A stretch of DNA of 64,000 nt from Cellulophaga sp. RHA19 (GTDB taxonomy: Bacteria > Bacteroidota > Bacteroidia > Flavobacteriales > Flavobacteriaceae): positions 310,001 to 374,000 of the forward strand of contig NZ_PHUL01000001.1 of the NCBI RefSeq assembly GCF_002813425.1, read 5' to 3'. The notes under the pieces were generated by a model. That model did no database searches. It saw nothing but the letters and a program-made list of their open reading frames with translations, and had not been told where the DNA came from. Positions 35,332 through 44,812 of this stretch are shown piece after piece. Both the position numbers and the translations under genes were made by a program. How positions within the stretch are numbered: the stretch's first letter is position 1; every line of letters starts with the position of its first letter.

Positions 35332-36363
35332 ATGGCAAACAAAATTGAAGTAAAAGACTTATTAGAAGCAGGTGTACACTTTGGACACCTTACAAGAAAG
35401 TGGAACCCGAATATGGCACCATACATTTATATGGAGCGTAACGGAATACACGTTATTAACTTATACAAAACTGCTGCAAAAATTGATGAAGCTAATGAAG
35501 CTTTAAAAAAGATAGCAGCATCAGGTAGAAAAATACTTTTCGTAGCTACCAAAAAACAAGCAAAAGACATCGTTGCAGACAAAGCAGGGAAAGCAAATAT
35601 GCCTTACATCACAGAAAGATGGCCAGGTGGTATGCTAACTAACTTTGTAACTATTCGTAAAGCTGTTAAAAAAATGGCTTCTATTGATAGAATGAAAAAA
35701 GATGGTACTTTTTTAACTTTATCTAAAAAAGAACGTTTACAAGTAGATCGTTTAAGAGCTAAATTAGAGAAAAACTTAGGTTCTATCTCTGATATGACAC
35801 GTTTACCAGGAGCTTTATTTATTGTAGATACAATGAGAGAGCACATTGCAGTTAAGGAAGCTTTAAAATTAAACATTCCTATTTTTGCAATGGTAGATAC
35901 AAACTCTGATCCAAGACCAATAGATTACATTATCCCATCTAACGATGATGCATCTAAATCTATTGAAGCTGTATTAACACATGTTTCTGACGCAATTATT
36001 GAAGGTTTAGCAGATCGTAAGTCTGATAAGCAAGCTGAAAAAGAAGGTAAAGAAGCTGCTGCTCCAAAAGCAAAAGCTGCACCAGCTCCAAAAGCTGAGG
36101 CTACAACTTCTGCAGATGACTTAACTAAAGTAGAAGGAATTGGACCTAAAATAGCTGAAATTTTCCAAAACGAAGGAATTAAAACTTATGCAGATTTAGC
36201 TGCAAAATCTGTTGAAGATTTAAGCGCTATCTTAACTGCTGCTGGTTCTAGTTTTGCATCTAAAAATCCTGGTTCTTGGCCAAAGCAAGCTAAAATGGCT
36301 GCAGATGGCAAATGGGATGAGTTAAAAGTATGGCAAGACAATACTAAAGGTGGTATAGAGTAA
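35332..36363 (+). CDS. rpsB: Small-subunit ribosomal protein S2 (uS2) with C-terminal helix-hairpin-helix tail
   Basis: A 343-residue protein, about 90 longer than a typical S2. Residues 1-235 are ordinary S2 (LLEAGVHFGHLTRKWNPNM, RWPGGMLTNFVTI, VDTNSDPRPIDYIIPSNDDA). A Lys/Ala/Pro-rich linker (about 236-260) leads to residues 262-343, which begin DDLTKVEGIGPKI and form a helix-hairpin-helix domain ending in a short acidic helix. The ActC tail in this window has the same domain. S2 binds at the back of the 30S subunit, so the tail would project into solvent. rpsB precedes tsf by 96 bases. Confidence 0.97.
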   Translation: MANKIEVKDLLEAGVHFGHLTRKWNPNMAPYIYMERNGIHVINLYKTAAKIDEANEALKKIAASGRKILFVATKKQAKDIVADKAGKANMPYITERWPGGMLTNFVTIRKAVKKMASIDRMKKDGTFLTLSKKERLQVDRLRAKLEKNLGSISDMTRLPGALFIVDTMREHIAVKEALKLNIPIFAMVDTNSDPRPIDYIIPSNDDASKSIEAVLTHVSDAIIEGLADRKSDKQAEKEGKEAAAPKAKAAPAPKAEATTSADDLTKVEGIGPKIAEIFQNEGIKTYADLAAKSVEDLSAILTAAGSSFASKNPGSWPKQAKMAADGKWDELKVWQDNTKGGIE

Positions 36364-36459
36364 TCTAAACAACCTTTTATATAAATAAAACAAAATATTA
36401 ATTTAACATCGTTCTAAAAAAATAATATTTATTTAGAGCAATATTAAAACATAAATAAG

Positions 36460-37425
36460 ATGGCAAAAATTACAGCTGCAGAAGTAAATAAACTAAGAAA
36501 AGCTACTGGCGCAGGAATGATGGACTGCAAAAAAGCATTAGTTGAAGCTGAAGGTGATTTTGACAAAGCAATTGACGTATTACGTAAAAAAGGTCAAAAA
36601 GTAGCAGAAAAAAGAGCAGATCGTGACTCTAGCGAAGGTGCTGCTGTTGCTAAAGTTAACGCAGAAGCTAACAAAGGTGTTGCAATTGTATTAGGTTGTG
36701 AAACTGACTTTGTAGGTAAAAACGATAACTTTTTAGCTCTTGCAAACCAATTAGGAGAATTAGCATTAAACTACAACTCTAAAGAAGAGTTTTTAGCTGC
36801 TGATTTTGGAGGGATGACTGTTGCTGAAAAATTAGTTGAACAAACTGGTGTTATTGGTGAAAAATTAGAAATTAACGCTTTTGAGACTGTAGAGGCTCCT
36901 TACGTTGGTTCTTACGTTCACATTAACAAACTTGCTGCTGTTGTTGGTTTTTCTGCAAAAGTAGAAAACATAGAAACTCTAGGTAAAGACGTTGCTATGC
37001 AGATTGCATCTATGGGTGCAACTACATTATCTTACAAAGATTTTGATCCTGCATATGTAGCATCAGAAACTGAAGCAAGAATTGCTGTTATTGAAAAAGA
37101 TAATATTGAGTTAGGTCGTTTAGGAAAAACTCTTAAAAACGTACCTCAGTATATTTCTATGGCTCAATTAACTCCAGAAGTTATGGCTACTGCAGAAGAA
37201 GATGCTAAAGCACAACTTAAAGCAGAAGGTAAGCCAGAGCAAATTTGGGATAAAATTTTACCAGGTAAAATGGAAAGATTTGTATCTGATAACACTACTC
37301 TAGATCAAGAGCAATGTTTATTAGACCAAAACTTTATTAAAGATGAAAAAATTAGCGTAGCATCTTACGTTTCTTCTTACGGCGATGTTGCTGTAACATC
37401 TTTTAAAAGAGTTGCTCTTGGATAA
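36460..37425 (+). CDS. tsf: Translation elongation factor Ts
   Basis: A 321-residue guanine nucleotide exchange factor for EF-Tu. The N-terminal UBA-like domain (VNKLRKATGAGMMDCKKAL, then GDFDKAIDVLRKKG) and the CETDFV motif that contacts EF-Tu are clear. The core contains two EF-Ts dimerisation-type subdomains, and the length is normal for Bacteroidota. It follows rpsB, the usual order, and ends at a terminator. Confidence 0.98.
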   Translation: MAKITAAEVNKLRKATGAGMMDCKKALVEAEGDFDKAIDVLRKKGQKVAEKRADRDSSEGAAVAKVNAEANKGVAIVLGCETDFVGKNDNFLALANQLGELALNYNSKEEFLAADFGGMTVAEKLVEQTGVIGEKLEINAFETVEAPYVGSYVHINKLAAVVGFSAKVENIETLGKDVAMQIASMGATTLSYKDFDPAYVASETEARIAVIEKDNIELGRLGKTLKNVPQYISMAQLTPEVMATAEEDAKAQLKAEGKPEQIWDKILPGKMERFVSDNTTLDQEQCLLDQNFIKDEKISVASYVSSYGDVAVTSFKRVALG

Positions 37426-37456
37426 TAAGACACAAAACTTTTAAAGTTATAAGTAA

Positions 37457-37489
37457 AGCCGTTTTCTATTTTTAGAAAACGGCTTTTTT
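37457..37489 (+). terminator. Terminator of rpsB-tsf
   Basis: A perfect 12-bp stem (37457-37468 with 37473-37484, T4 loop, AGCCGTTTTCTA arm) followed by a T-run. Confidence 0.88.
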
Positions 37490-37545
37490 ATTTAAATAAA
37501 CGGATACTAATACAACAAAATATTAGAATTAAATATAAGACATAC

Positions 37546-37574
37546 TTTACCGTTCATTTTTTTCATTATTTTTG
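37546..37574 (+). promoter_or_regulatory. Candidate promoter of pyrH-frr
   Basis: TATTTTTG at 37567-37574 is a full -7 match, 23 bases before the pyrH ATG. A TTTA at 37546-37549 is the only nearby -33 candidate, with a short 17-base spacer. Confidence 0.5.
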
Positions 37575-37597
37575 CTAACCATAAACAACACCAGAAA

Positions 37598-38305
37598 ATG
37601 CAATACAAAAGAATACTTTTAAAACTAAGTGGAGAAGCCTTAATGGGTTCTAGACAATACGGAATAGACCCAATTAGACTTGCGGAATATGCTAAAGAAA
37701 TAAAAGAGGTAACAGACAAAGGTATTCAAGTAGCAATAGTTATTGGTGGCGGTAACATTTTTAGAGGTGTTGCAGGAGCAAGTAACGGTATGGACCGTGT
37801 ACAAGGTGACCATATGGGTATGCTAGCCACTGTAATTAATGGCTTAGCACTACAAAGTGCTTTAGAAGACGCTGGTGTACAAACAAGATTACAAACTGCC
37901 ATTAAAATAAATGAAGTAGCTGAGCCTTTTATTAGAAGAAAAGCTATGAGACATTTAGAAAAAGGACGTGTAGTAATTTTTGGCGGAGGAACAGGTAACC
38001 CGTACTTTACTACAGATTCTGCCGCAGTATTACGAGCAATAGAAATTGAAGCAGACGTAATATTAAAAGGTACAAGAGTAGACGGTATTTACACATCTGA
38101 CCCTGAAAAAGACAAAAACGCAACTAAGTTTGACAAAATATCTTTTCAGGATGTACTAAATAAAGGTTTAAAAGTAATGGACACAACAGCCTTTACTTTG
38201 AGTCAGGAAAACGAGTTACCAATTGTTGTTTTTGATATGAATACAAAAGGTAATTTATTAAAATTACTATCAGGAGAAAATATAGGAACAGAAGTAAATC
38301 TATAA
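37598..38305 (+). CDS. pyrH: UMP kinase
   Basis: A 235-residue cytoplasmic amino acid kinase-fold enzyme that phosphorylates UMP to UDP in pyrimidine nucleotide synthesis. Motifs visible are [14 protein letters not shown] at the N-terminus, [26 protein letters not shown], and the [18 protein letters not shown] nucleotide loop. It is grouped with frr 38 bases downstream, a conserved arrangement with tsf and rpsB just upstream. Confidence 0.98.
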   Translation: MQYKRILLKLSGEALMGSRQYGIDPIRLAEYAKEIKEVTDKGIQVAIVIGGGNIFRGVAGASNGMDRVQGDHMGMLATVINGLALQSALEDAGVQTRLQTAIKINEVAEPFIRRKAMRHLEKGRVVIFGGGTGNPYFTTDSAAVLRAIEIEADVILKGTRVDGIYTSDPEKDKNATKFDKISFQDVLNKGLKVMDTTAFTLSQENELPIVVFDMNTKGNLLKLLSGENIGTEVNL

Positions 38306-38343
38306 GTGGTACAGTTAATGCTGAACCAAGATTAAATATTAAC

Positions 38344-38904
38344 ATGATGAACGAAGAAATTAATTTTATATTAGACAGTACTAAAGAGAGTATGAATGGC
38401 ACAATAGACCATTTAGAAAAAGCATTTATTAAAATTAGAGCTGGTAAAGCTAGTCCTGTTATGCTATCTAGCGTAATGGTAGACTACTATGGCTCTTCCA
38501 CTCCTCTTTCTCAAGTAGCTAATGTAAACACTCCAGATGCAAGAACAATATCTGTTCAGCCTTGGGAAAAAAATATGCTTCACGAAATAGAAAAAGCCAT
38601 AATGAACTCTAATCTTGGTTTTAACCCTATGAACAATGGTGATTTTGTTATTATTAACGTACCGCCACTAACAGAGGAAAGAAGAAAAGATTTAGCAAAA
38701 CAAGCAAAAGGCGAAGCGGATGATGCCAAAGTTGGTATTAGAAACGCTAGACAAGAAGCCAATAAAGAAATAAAAGCTCTTGAAAATGCATCTGAAGACT
38801 TAAAAAAGAATGCTGAAGCAGATGTACAAGAACTTACGAATGAATTCACAAAAAAAATAGATTCATTATTGGTGACTAAAGAAGCCGAAATAATGAAGGT
38901 TTAA
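38344..38904 (+). CDS. frr: Ribosome recycling factor
   Basis: A 186-residue, two-domain protein that splits the post-termination ribosome together with EF-G. The family core is clear: KIRAGKASPVMLSSVMVDYYG, PLSQVANVNTPDARTISVQPWE, and VPPLTEERRKDLAKQAKGEAD. The start may be the ATG at 38344 or the adjacent ATG at 38347. It follows pyrH and is followed 11 bases later by a small membrane protein gene. Confidence 0.98.
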   Translation: MMNEEINFILDSTKESMNGTIDHLEKAFIKIRAGKASPVMLSSVMVDYYGSSTPLSQVANVNTPDARTISVQPWEKNMLHEIEKAIMNSNLGFNPMNNGDFVIINVPPLTEERRKDLAKQAKGEADDAKVGIRNARQEANKEIKALENASEDLKKNAEADVQELTNEFTKKIDSLLVTKEAEIMKV

Positions 38905-38915
38905 TTTATTTTTTA

Positions 38916-39314
38916 ATGAAAATTAACTACAGAGAAGATTTAAACAAAGTTGAAATTATTGACAATATAAAAAGTCAAAAAAGTAACGGCAAAGTCTTCT
39001 CTGTACTTATTATACTAAGCTCCAGTTTAAATATTATTAACAACCAGAGCAACTTACTCTTCTACCTCTCCATAGCCCTCTTAATTGCATCAATAAGTTA
39101 TGCAATTTATATGTTTACAAAAAAATCTTATAAAGAAACATATAACCTAAGCGAGATTGCACAACTCAAAACAATTAAAATATTTAGCATAACCTATTAC
39201 AGGTTTCAACTAAGCAACAAAAAACACAGAGACCTAGAAGTTTCTAAACAAAGTACCACTGTCGCAGAACTTATAGATTTCTGCAAACAACACAAAATCA
39301 AAATAGAAGATTAA
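38916..39314 (+). CDS. Small membrane protein of unknown function downstream of frr
   Basis: A 132-residue protein I do not recognise. It has two closely spaced membrane helices (about residues 27-46 and 49-67) between a short basic, cytoplasmic N-terminus and a C-terminal soluble part of about 65 residues rich in Lys, Ser and Ile. The pattern, a YKETYNLSEIAQLKTIKIFSI strand region after two helices, looks like small bacterial PH-like membrane proteins, but this is only a resemblance. The start lies 11 bases after frr, so it is probably co-transcribed with pyrH-frr. It has no cysteines and no lipobox. Confidence 0.6.
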   Translation: MKINYREDLNKVEIIDNIKSQKSNGKVFSVLIILSSSLNIINNQSNLLFYLSIALLIASISYAIYMFTKKSYKETYNLSEIAQLKTIKIFSITYYRFQLSNKKHRDLEVSKQSTTVAELIDFCKQHKIKIED

Positions 39315-39352
39315 GTTTTATTTACTATTAACACGTATTTAAAGCCCATTTC

Positions 39353-39384
39353 TTGGGAACACTAATAATACTTCTTTACCTTTG
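39353..39384 (+). promoter_or_regulatory. Promoter of the RND/MMPL exporter gene
   Basis: TTG (39353-39355), a 21-base spacer and TACCTTTG (39377-39384) fit the Bacteroidota promoter. The ATG is 19 bases downstream. Confidence 0.65.
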
Positions 39385-39403
39385 CGCACCTTAATTACAT
39401 ATA

Positions 39404-41821
39404 ATGGTTGCAAAGATTACGCAAGGTTTTTGGGCAAAAACTGCTCGGATAATTCTAAGAAATAGAATTCTCATTATACTACTAATAATAGCTTTTACCG
39501 TTTTTCTAGGTTTTCAATGGAAAAACATGAAGTTTTCTAACTCAGAAGCTAATTTATTACCAGATCATCATCCGGTTAATATTAAATATCAGTCGTTTTT
39601 AAAGTTATTTGGCGAAGAAGGTAATGTTATTGCTATTGCTGCAAAAGACAGTACACTTTATACTCCTGAAAAATTTAACAGATGGAATAAGCTTAGCAAA
39701 CAGCTTGATGCTTTTCCGGAGGTTGATTTTGTTTTATCTACAGACAACCTTAAAGAGCTTGTAAAAACCGAAGACGGACAAAAATTTATACTTCAAAACT
39801 TTATAAAGTCTAAACCAAGAACCACCAAAGAAATAGATAGTCTAAAACAGCATTTATTTAACAATATGCCGTTTTACGAAAACCTACTTTACAATAAAGA
39901 AACAGGCACTATTAGAACTTTAGTGTATTTAGATAAAGACATTGTAAATACATCTGTACGTAAAGATTTTATACTTAAGGACTTTAAACACCTTACAGAT
40001 ACATTTGAAAAAGAAACAGAAATGAATTTGCATATATCTGGAATGCCATATATACGTACAATGAATTCTAAAAATATTATTGACGAAATAAACAAGTTTA
40101 TACTTGCTGCACTTGGCGTAACGTCTTTAATATTCTTTTTCTTTTTTAGAAGTTTTAGAGCTACGTTTATATCTATGTGTGTAGTAATTATTGGTGTAAT
40201 GTGGGCCTTTGGCATTTTAGGCCTTTTACAGTATGAAATTACTGTACTTACAGCTCTAATACCACCATTAATAATTGTAATAGGGATACCAAATTGTATC
40301 TTTTTAATAAACAAATACCAACAAGAAGTTAAAAAACACGGAAACAAAGCACTGTCTTTACAGCGTGTAATTTCTAAAATTGGTAATGCTACGTTAATGA
40401 CTAACATTACAACAGCATCTGGTTTTGCCACTTTTATTATTACAGACAGTCAGCTACTTAAAGAGTTTGGTATTGTAGCATCAATAAACATTATTGGCAT
40501 TTTTATTTTATCATTATTAATTATACCAATTGTTTACAGCTTTTTACCAATGCCAAAAGACAAACATTTAAAACACTTAAACACAAAGTGGATTGATACT
40601 TTTGTTAGCTGGATGGAAAACATTGTTAGAAACAAAAGAATATCTGTTTATATTGTTTCTATTCTACTATTAACAATTAGCATCATTGGAATTTATCAAA
40701 TAGATATTTCTGGAAGCCCTATTGAAGATATGCCAAAAAAGGCTGAGTTTTTTAAAGACATACGGTTTTTTGAAAAAGAATTTAAAGGCATAATGCCTGT
40801 TGAAGTTGTAATAGACACCAAAAGAAAAAATGGAGTCTTAAAACCCGCTACTTTAAAAAGAATGGATAAATTTGGTGAAGTAATTGAAGAAATTCCAGAG
40901 CTTTCTCACCCAATATCTGTAGTTAATCTTGTGAAATATTCTAAACAAGCATTTTACAACGGAATTCCTAAATACTATCAATTACCAACCACACAAGAGA
41001 ATAATTTTATTATGGATGTGGCTCGTAATTCTCAAAGCAATGGTAATTTACTAGAAAGTTTTGTAGATTCTACAGGACAAACCGCACGTATTACAACATT
41101 TATGAGAGATGTAGATACAGAGCGCATGCAGGATATAGAGAGTAGACTGCAAGAGAATTTAGACAAAATATTTCCAAAAGAAAGATACAACACATTTTTA
41201 ACAGGTAAGGCTCTTTTATTTTTAAAAGGAACAAAGTACCTAGTTAACAATTTAGTACTTTCTCTAGCACTAGCCATTGCACTTATAGCCCTTTTTATGG
41301 CTTATTTGTTTAGGTCTTTTAGAATGATTATTATATCACTAATACCAAACCTACTACCGCTAATTATTACCGCAGGTGTAATGGGCTTTGTAGGCGTACC
41401 AATAAAACCATCTACAATTTTAGTATTTAGTATTGCTTTTGGTATTTCTGTAGATGATACAATTCACTTTTTAGCTAAGTACAGACAAGAACTAGTGGTT
41501 AACAAATGGGCAATTAAAAAATCTGTTTATGCCGCATTAAGAGAAACAGGAGTTAGTATGTTTTACACCTCTATTGTTCTATTTTTTGGCTTTTCAGTCT
41601 TTGTAATTTCTAACTTTGGAGGTACAGTTGCATTAGGCGCATTAGTATCTGCAACGTTATTATTTGCTATGTTAGCAAACTTAATATTACTACCGTCACT
41701 ACTACTCTCTTTAGAACGTAGTATTGCAAATAAAGAAGTTCTAAAAAAACCACAAATAGATATTTTACCTAAAGACGAGGTTAAAATCAAGAAAAAAAAT
41801 CAAATCAATAATCAAAACTAA
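39404..41821 (+). CDS. RND superfamily exporter (MMPL/HpnN-like)
   Basis: An 805-residue inner-membrane transporter with the RND two-fold plan: helix 1 (about 18-37), a large periplasmic loop, helices 2-6 (about 220-390), helix 7 near 415, a second loop, and helices 8-12 (about 610-780). The helix-4-like segment of the second half has GISVDDTIHFLAKYR, with paired aspartates as in proton-driven RND and MMPL proteins. It lacks the funnel and docking parts of AcrB-type pumps and no adaptor or TolC gene is nearby, so it more likely moves a lipid or hydrophobic compound between membranes. It is monocistronic with its own promoter. Confidence 0.87.
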   Translation: MVAKITQGFWAKTARIILRNRILIILLIIAFTVFLGFQWKNMKFSNSEANLLPDHHPVNIKYQSFLKLFGEEGNVIAIAAKDSTLYTPEKFNRWNKLSKQLDAFPEVDFVLSTDNLKELVKTEDGQKFILQNFIKSKPRTTKEIDSLKQHLFNNMPFYENLLYNKETGTIRTLVYLDKDIVNTSVRKDFILKDFKHLTDTFEKETEMNLHISGMPYIRTMNSKNIIDEINKFILAALGVTSLIFFFFFRSFRATFISMCVVIIGVMWAFGILGLLQYEITVLTALIPPLIIVIGIPNCIFLINKYQQEVKKHGNKALSLQRVISKIGNATLMTNITTASGFATFIITDSQLLKEFGIVASINIIGIFILSLLIIPIVYSFLPMPKDKHLKHLNTKWIDTFVSWMENIVRNKRISVYIVSILLLTISIIGIYQIDISGSPIEDMPKKAEFFKDIRFFEKEFKGIMPVEVVIDTKRKNGVLKPATLKRMDKFGEVIEEIPELSHPISVVNLVKYSKQAFYNGIPKYYQLPTTQENNFIMDVARNSQSNGNLLESFVDSTGQTARITTFMRDVDTERMQDIESRLQENLDKIFPKERYNTFLTGKALLFLKGTKYLVNNLVLSLALAIALIALFMAYLFRSFRMIIISLIPNLLPLIITAGVMGFVGVPIKPSTILVFSIAFGISVDDTIHFLAKYRQELVVNKWAIKKSVYAALRETGVSMFYTSIVLFFGFSVFVISNFGGTVALGALVSATLLFAMLANLILLPSLLLSLERSIANKEVLKKPQIDILPKDEVKIKKKNQINNQN

Positions 41822-41889
41822 TTTGAGTATTTTAAAGACGATTTAAAAAAAGTTATCTTTATCACTTAAAATAAGAAGTATATTTTATA

Positions 41890-43323
41890 ATGAACACAAA
41901 CAGCATTAAGGATTTATTGTCCGGAAAACATCTTTTACAAGAAGTAACCGTTAGCGGTTGGGTAAAAACATTTAGAAGCAACAGATTTGTTGCCTTAAAT
42001 GATGGTTCTACTATACAAAACATTCAATGTGTTGTAGATTTTGAAAAATTAGACGAAAGCTTACTAAAACAAGTATCTACTGGCGCTGCTATTAAAGTAA
42101 AAGGTACACTTGTAGAAAGTCAAGGAAAAGGACAGTCTGTAGAAATACAAGTTTCTACCTTAGAAATTCACGGTGGTGCTGACCCAGAGACTTATCCAAT
42201 TCAGCCTAAAAAACACACTTTAGAATTTTTAAGAGAAAAAGCACATTTACGTGTAAGAACAAACACTTTTTCTGCAGTTATGCGTATGCGCTCTGCATTA
42301 TCTTTTGCTGTACACCAATACTTTCAGCAAAATGGATTTTACCACGTGCACACACCAATTATAACTGGTTCTGATGCAGAAGGAGCTGGAGAAATATTTA
42401 AAGTATCTACTTTAGATAGCAAAAACCCACCTTTAAATGAAGATGGTACCGTAAACTACAGCGAAGATTTTTTTGGTAAAGAAACCAACCTTACCGTATC
42501 TGGCCAATTAGAAGCAGAAACTTATGCAATGGGTCTTGGTAAAGTATATACATTTGGACCAACATTTAGAGCAGAAAACTCTAACACATCTAGACATTTA
42601 GCAGAGTTTTGGATGATAGAACCTGAAATGGCTTTTTATGATTTAGATGCCAATATGGACCTAGCAGAAGATTTCATAAAAAGCGTATTATCTTATGTAT
42701 TAGAAAATTGCAAAGACGATTTAGAGTTTTTAGAAAAACGTTTATTAGACGAAGAAAAATCTAAACCTGCAGCAGAACGTAGTGATATGCCTTTAATTGA
42801 AAAATTAAAATTTATCACAGAAAATAACTTCAAAAGAGTAACTTACACAGAGGCTATAGATATTTTAAGAAACTGCAAACCAAACAAAAAGAAGAAGTTT
42901 AAATACTTAATTAATGAATGGGGTGCAGATTTACAAAGTGAACACGAACGTTTTCTAGTTGAAAAGCATTTTAAATGTCCGGTTATATTGTTTGATTATC
43001 CTGCAAAAATAAAAGCATTTTATATGCGTTTAAATGAAGACGGAAAAACAGTAAGAGCAATGGACATTCTTTTCCCTGGCATTGGAGAAATAGTTGGTGG
43101 CTCACAAAGAGAAGAACGTTTAGATGTTCTTTTAGAAAAAATGAAAGCATTAGATATAGACGAAAAAGAATTATGGTGGTACACAGACCTACGTAAATAT
43201 GGTAGTGCTGTACACAGTGGTTTTGGTCTTGGTTTTGAACGTCTAGTACTTTTTGCTACCGGAATGGGTAACATTAGAGATGTAATTCCTTTTCCAAGAA
43301 CACCTCAAAATGCTGAATTTTAA
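41890..43323 (+). CDS. asnS: Asparaginyl-tRNA synthetase
   Basis: A 477-residue class IIb aminoacyl-tRNA synthetase that charges tRNA-Asn. The OB-fold anticodon-binding domain occupies about residues 1-115 (VTVSGWVKTFRSNRFVALNDG). The catalytic domain has motif 2 (FGPTFRAENSNTSRHLAEFWMIEPEMAF) and motif 3 (GFGLGFERLVLFATG). An insertion of about 70 residues between motifs 2 and 3 (EDDLEFLEKRLL onward) is usual in AsnRS of this phylum. It lies upstream of rpoN by 37 bases, with no terminator between, so the two are likely co-transcribed. Confidence 0.97.
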   Translation: MNTNSIKDLLSGKHLLQEVTVSGWVKTFRSNRFVALNDGSTIQNIQCVVDFEKLDESLLKQVSTGAAIKVKGTLVESQGKGQSVEIQVSTLEIHGGADPETYPIQPKKHTLEFLREKAHLRVRTNTFSAVMRMRSALSFAVHQYFQQNGFYHVHTPIITGSDAEGAGEIFKVSTLDSKNPPLNEDGTVNYSEDFFGKETNLTVSGQLEAETYAMGLGKVYTFGPTFRAENSNTSRHLAEFWMIEPEMAFYDLDANMDLAEDFIKSVLSYVLENCKDDLEFLEKRLLDEEKSKPAAERSDMPLIEKLKFITENNFKRVTYTEAIDILRNCKPNKKKKFKYLINEWGADLQSEHERFLVEKHFKCPVILFDYPAKIKAFYMRLNEDGKTVRAMDILFPGIGEIVGGSQREERLDVLLEKMKALDIDEKELWWYTDLRKYGSAVHSGFGLGFERLVLFATGMGNIRDVIPFPRTPQNAEF

Positions 43324-43360
43324 TAATTAACAAACAAAATCATAAAAAGAATTAACATTA

Positions 43361-44812
43361 ATGCTTAAACAACACCTACAATTTAAGTTATCTCAAAAGT
43401 TGTCTCCACAACAGATTCAACTTATGAAGTTAATTCAACTTCCTACTCAAGCTTTTGAACAACGTTTAAAACAAGAGTTAGAAGAAAATCCTGCTTTAGA
43501 AACCGGTAAAGATGAAGCCGATTCTATAGAGGATGAATATGATGATTTGTACGATAATGATACTGAAAAAATTGAAGCTGAAGATATTAATATAGATGAA
43601 TATCTTTCTGATGATGAAGTACCAGATTACCGTACACAAGCAAATAATTACAGTGCAGATGATGATGAAAAGAGTATTCCTTATGCAGCAGGAACCTCTT
43701 TTCATCAATATTTAATGACCCAGTTAAATACGGTTTACTTAGACGATAAAGATTGGTCTATAGCCGAGTTTTTAATTGGAAGTGTAGATGAAAGCGGATA
43801 CATACGTAGGCCAATTACAGACATTATGGATGACCTGGCTTTTACACAAAATGTATTTGCCGAAGAAAAAGACATAATAAAGGTTTTAAATTTAGTACAA
43901 GAATTAGACCCTCCTGGAGTTGCTGCAAGATCTTTAGAAGAATGTTTAATTATTCAATTATCTAGAAAGGAACAAACACCAGAGATAGAATTAGCTATTC
44001 AGATTTTACAAAAGTCTTTTGATCAGTTCACAAAAAAACATTACAAAAAACTAATACAAAAGCACAACATTACTGAAGAAGAACTAAAAGGTGCTATTTC
44101 AGAAATTGAAAAACTAAACCCAAAACCGGGCGGATCGTATGCTGGCAACACAAGAGCTATTGAGCATATTGTACCAGATTTTTCTATAAAAATTGCTGAA
44201 GGAGAACTAGAACTTACTTTAAACGGAAGAAATGCTCCTGAGTTGCACGTATCTAGACAGTATAACAATATGCTAGAAGGATATAAAAACTCAAAAACAA
44301 AATCTAAATCTCAAAAAGACACTGTTTTCTTCATCAAACAAAAGTTAGATGCAGCAAAATGGTTTATAGACGCTATAAAACAAAGACAACAAACACTCTT
44401 TGTAACTATGAGTGCTATCATGAACTACCAAGAAGAATATTTTTTAACTGGTGATGAGCGCAAACTTAGACCAATGATATTAAAAGATATTGCAGATACT
44501 ATTGGTATGGACGTATCTACAGTCTCTAGAGTAGCAAACAGTAAGTATGTAGACACACCATACGGAACCAAATTGATAAAAGAATACTTTTCTGAATCAA
44601 TGAAAAACGAACAAGGTGAAGATGTATCTACTAAAGAGATTAAAAAAATACTAGAAAATGTTATTGGCGAAGAAGAAAAAAGAAAGCCTTTAACAGATGA
44701 CAAACTTGCTGCTATACTAAAAGAAAAAGGATATCCTATTGCACGCCGTACAGTTGCAAAGTACAGGGAGCAATTAAACATACCTGTAGCAAGGTTAAGA
44801 AAACAAATTTAA
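43361..44812 (+). CDS. rpoN: RNA polymerase sigma-54 factor
   Basis: A 483-residue alternative sigma factor that needs an AAA+ activator and reads -24/-12 promoters. Region I is present (LQFKLSQKLSPQQIQLMKLIQLP), region II is a long acidic stretch (about 50-105), the core-binding domain lies at about 110-290, the helix-turn-helix at about 380-400 and the RpoN box ARRTVAKYRE near residue 465. All parts needed for function are intact. No activator gene is in the window. The stop overlaps the start of the next gene by one base. Confidence 0.97.
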   Translation: MLKQHLQFKLSQKLSPQQIQLMKLIQLPTQAFEQRLKQELEENPALETGKDEADSIEDEYDDLYDNDTEKIEAEDINIDEYLSDDEVPDYRTQANNYSADDDEKSIPYAAGTSFHQYLMTQLNTVYLDDKDWSIAEFLIGSVDESGYIRRPITDIMDDLAFTQNVFAEEKDIIKVLNLVQELDPPGVAARSLEECLIIQLSRKEQTPEIELAIQILQKSFDQFTKKHYKKLIQKHNITEEELKGAISEIEKLNPKPGGSYAGNTRAIEHIVPDFSIKIAEGELELTLNGRNAPELHVSRQYNNMLEGYKNSKTKSKSQKDTVFFIKQKLDAAKWFIDAIKQRQQTLFVTMSAIMNYQEEYFLTGDERKLRPMILKDIADTIGMDVSTVSRVANSKYVDTPYGTKLIKEYFSESMKNEQGEDVSTKEIKKILENVIGEEEKRKPLTDDKLAAILKEKGYPIARRTVAKYREQLNIPVARLRKQI

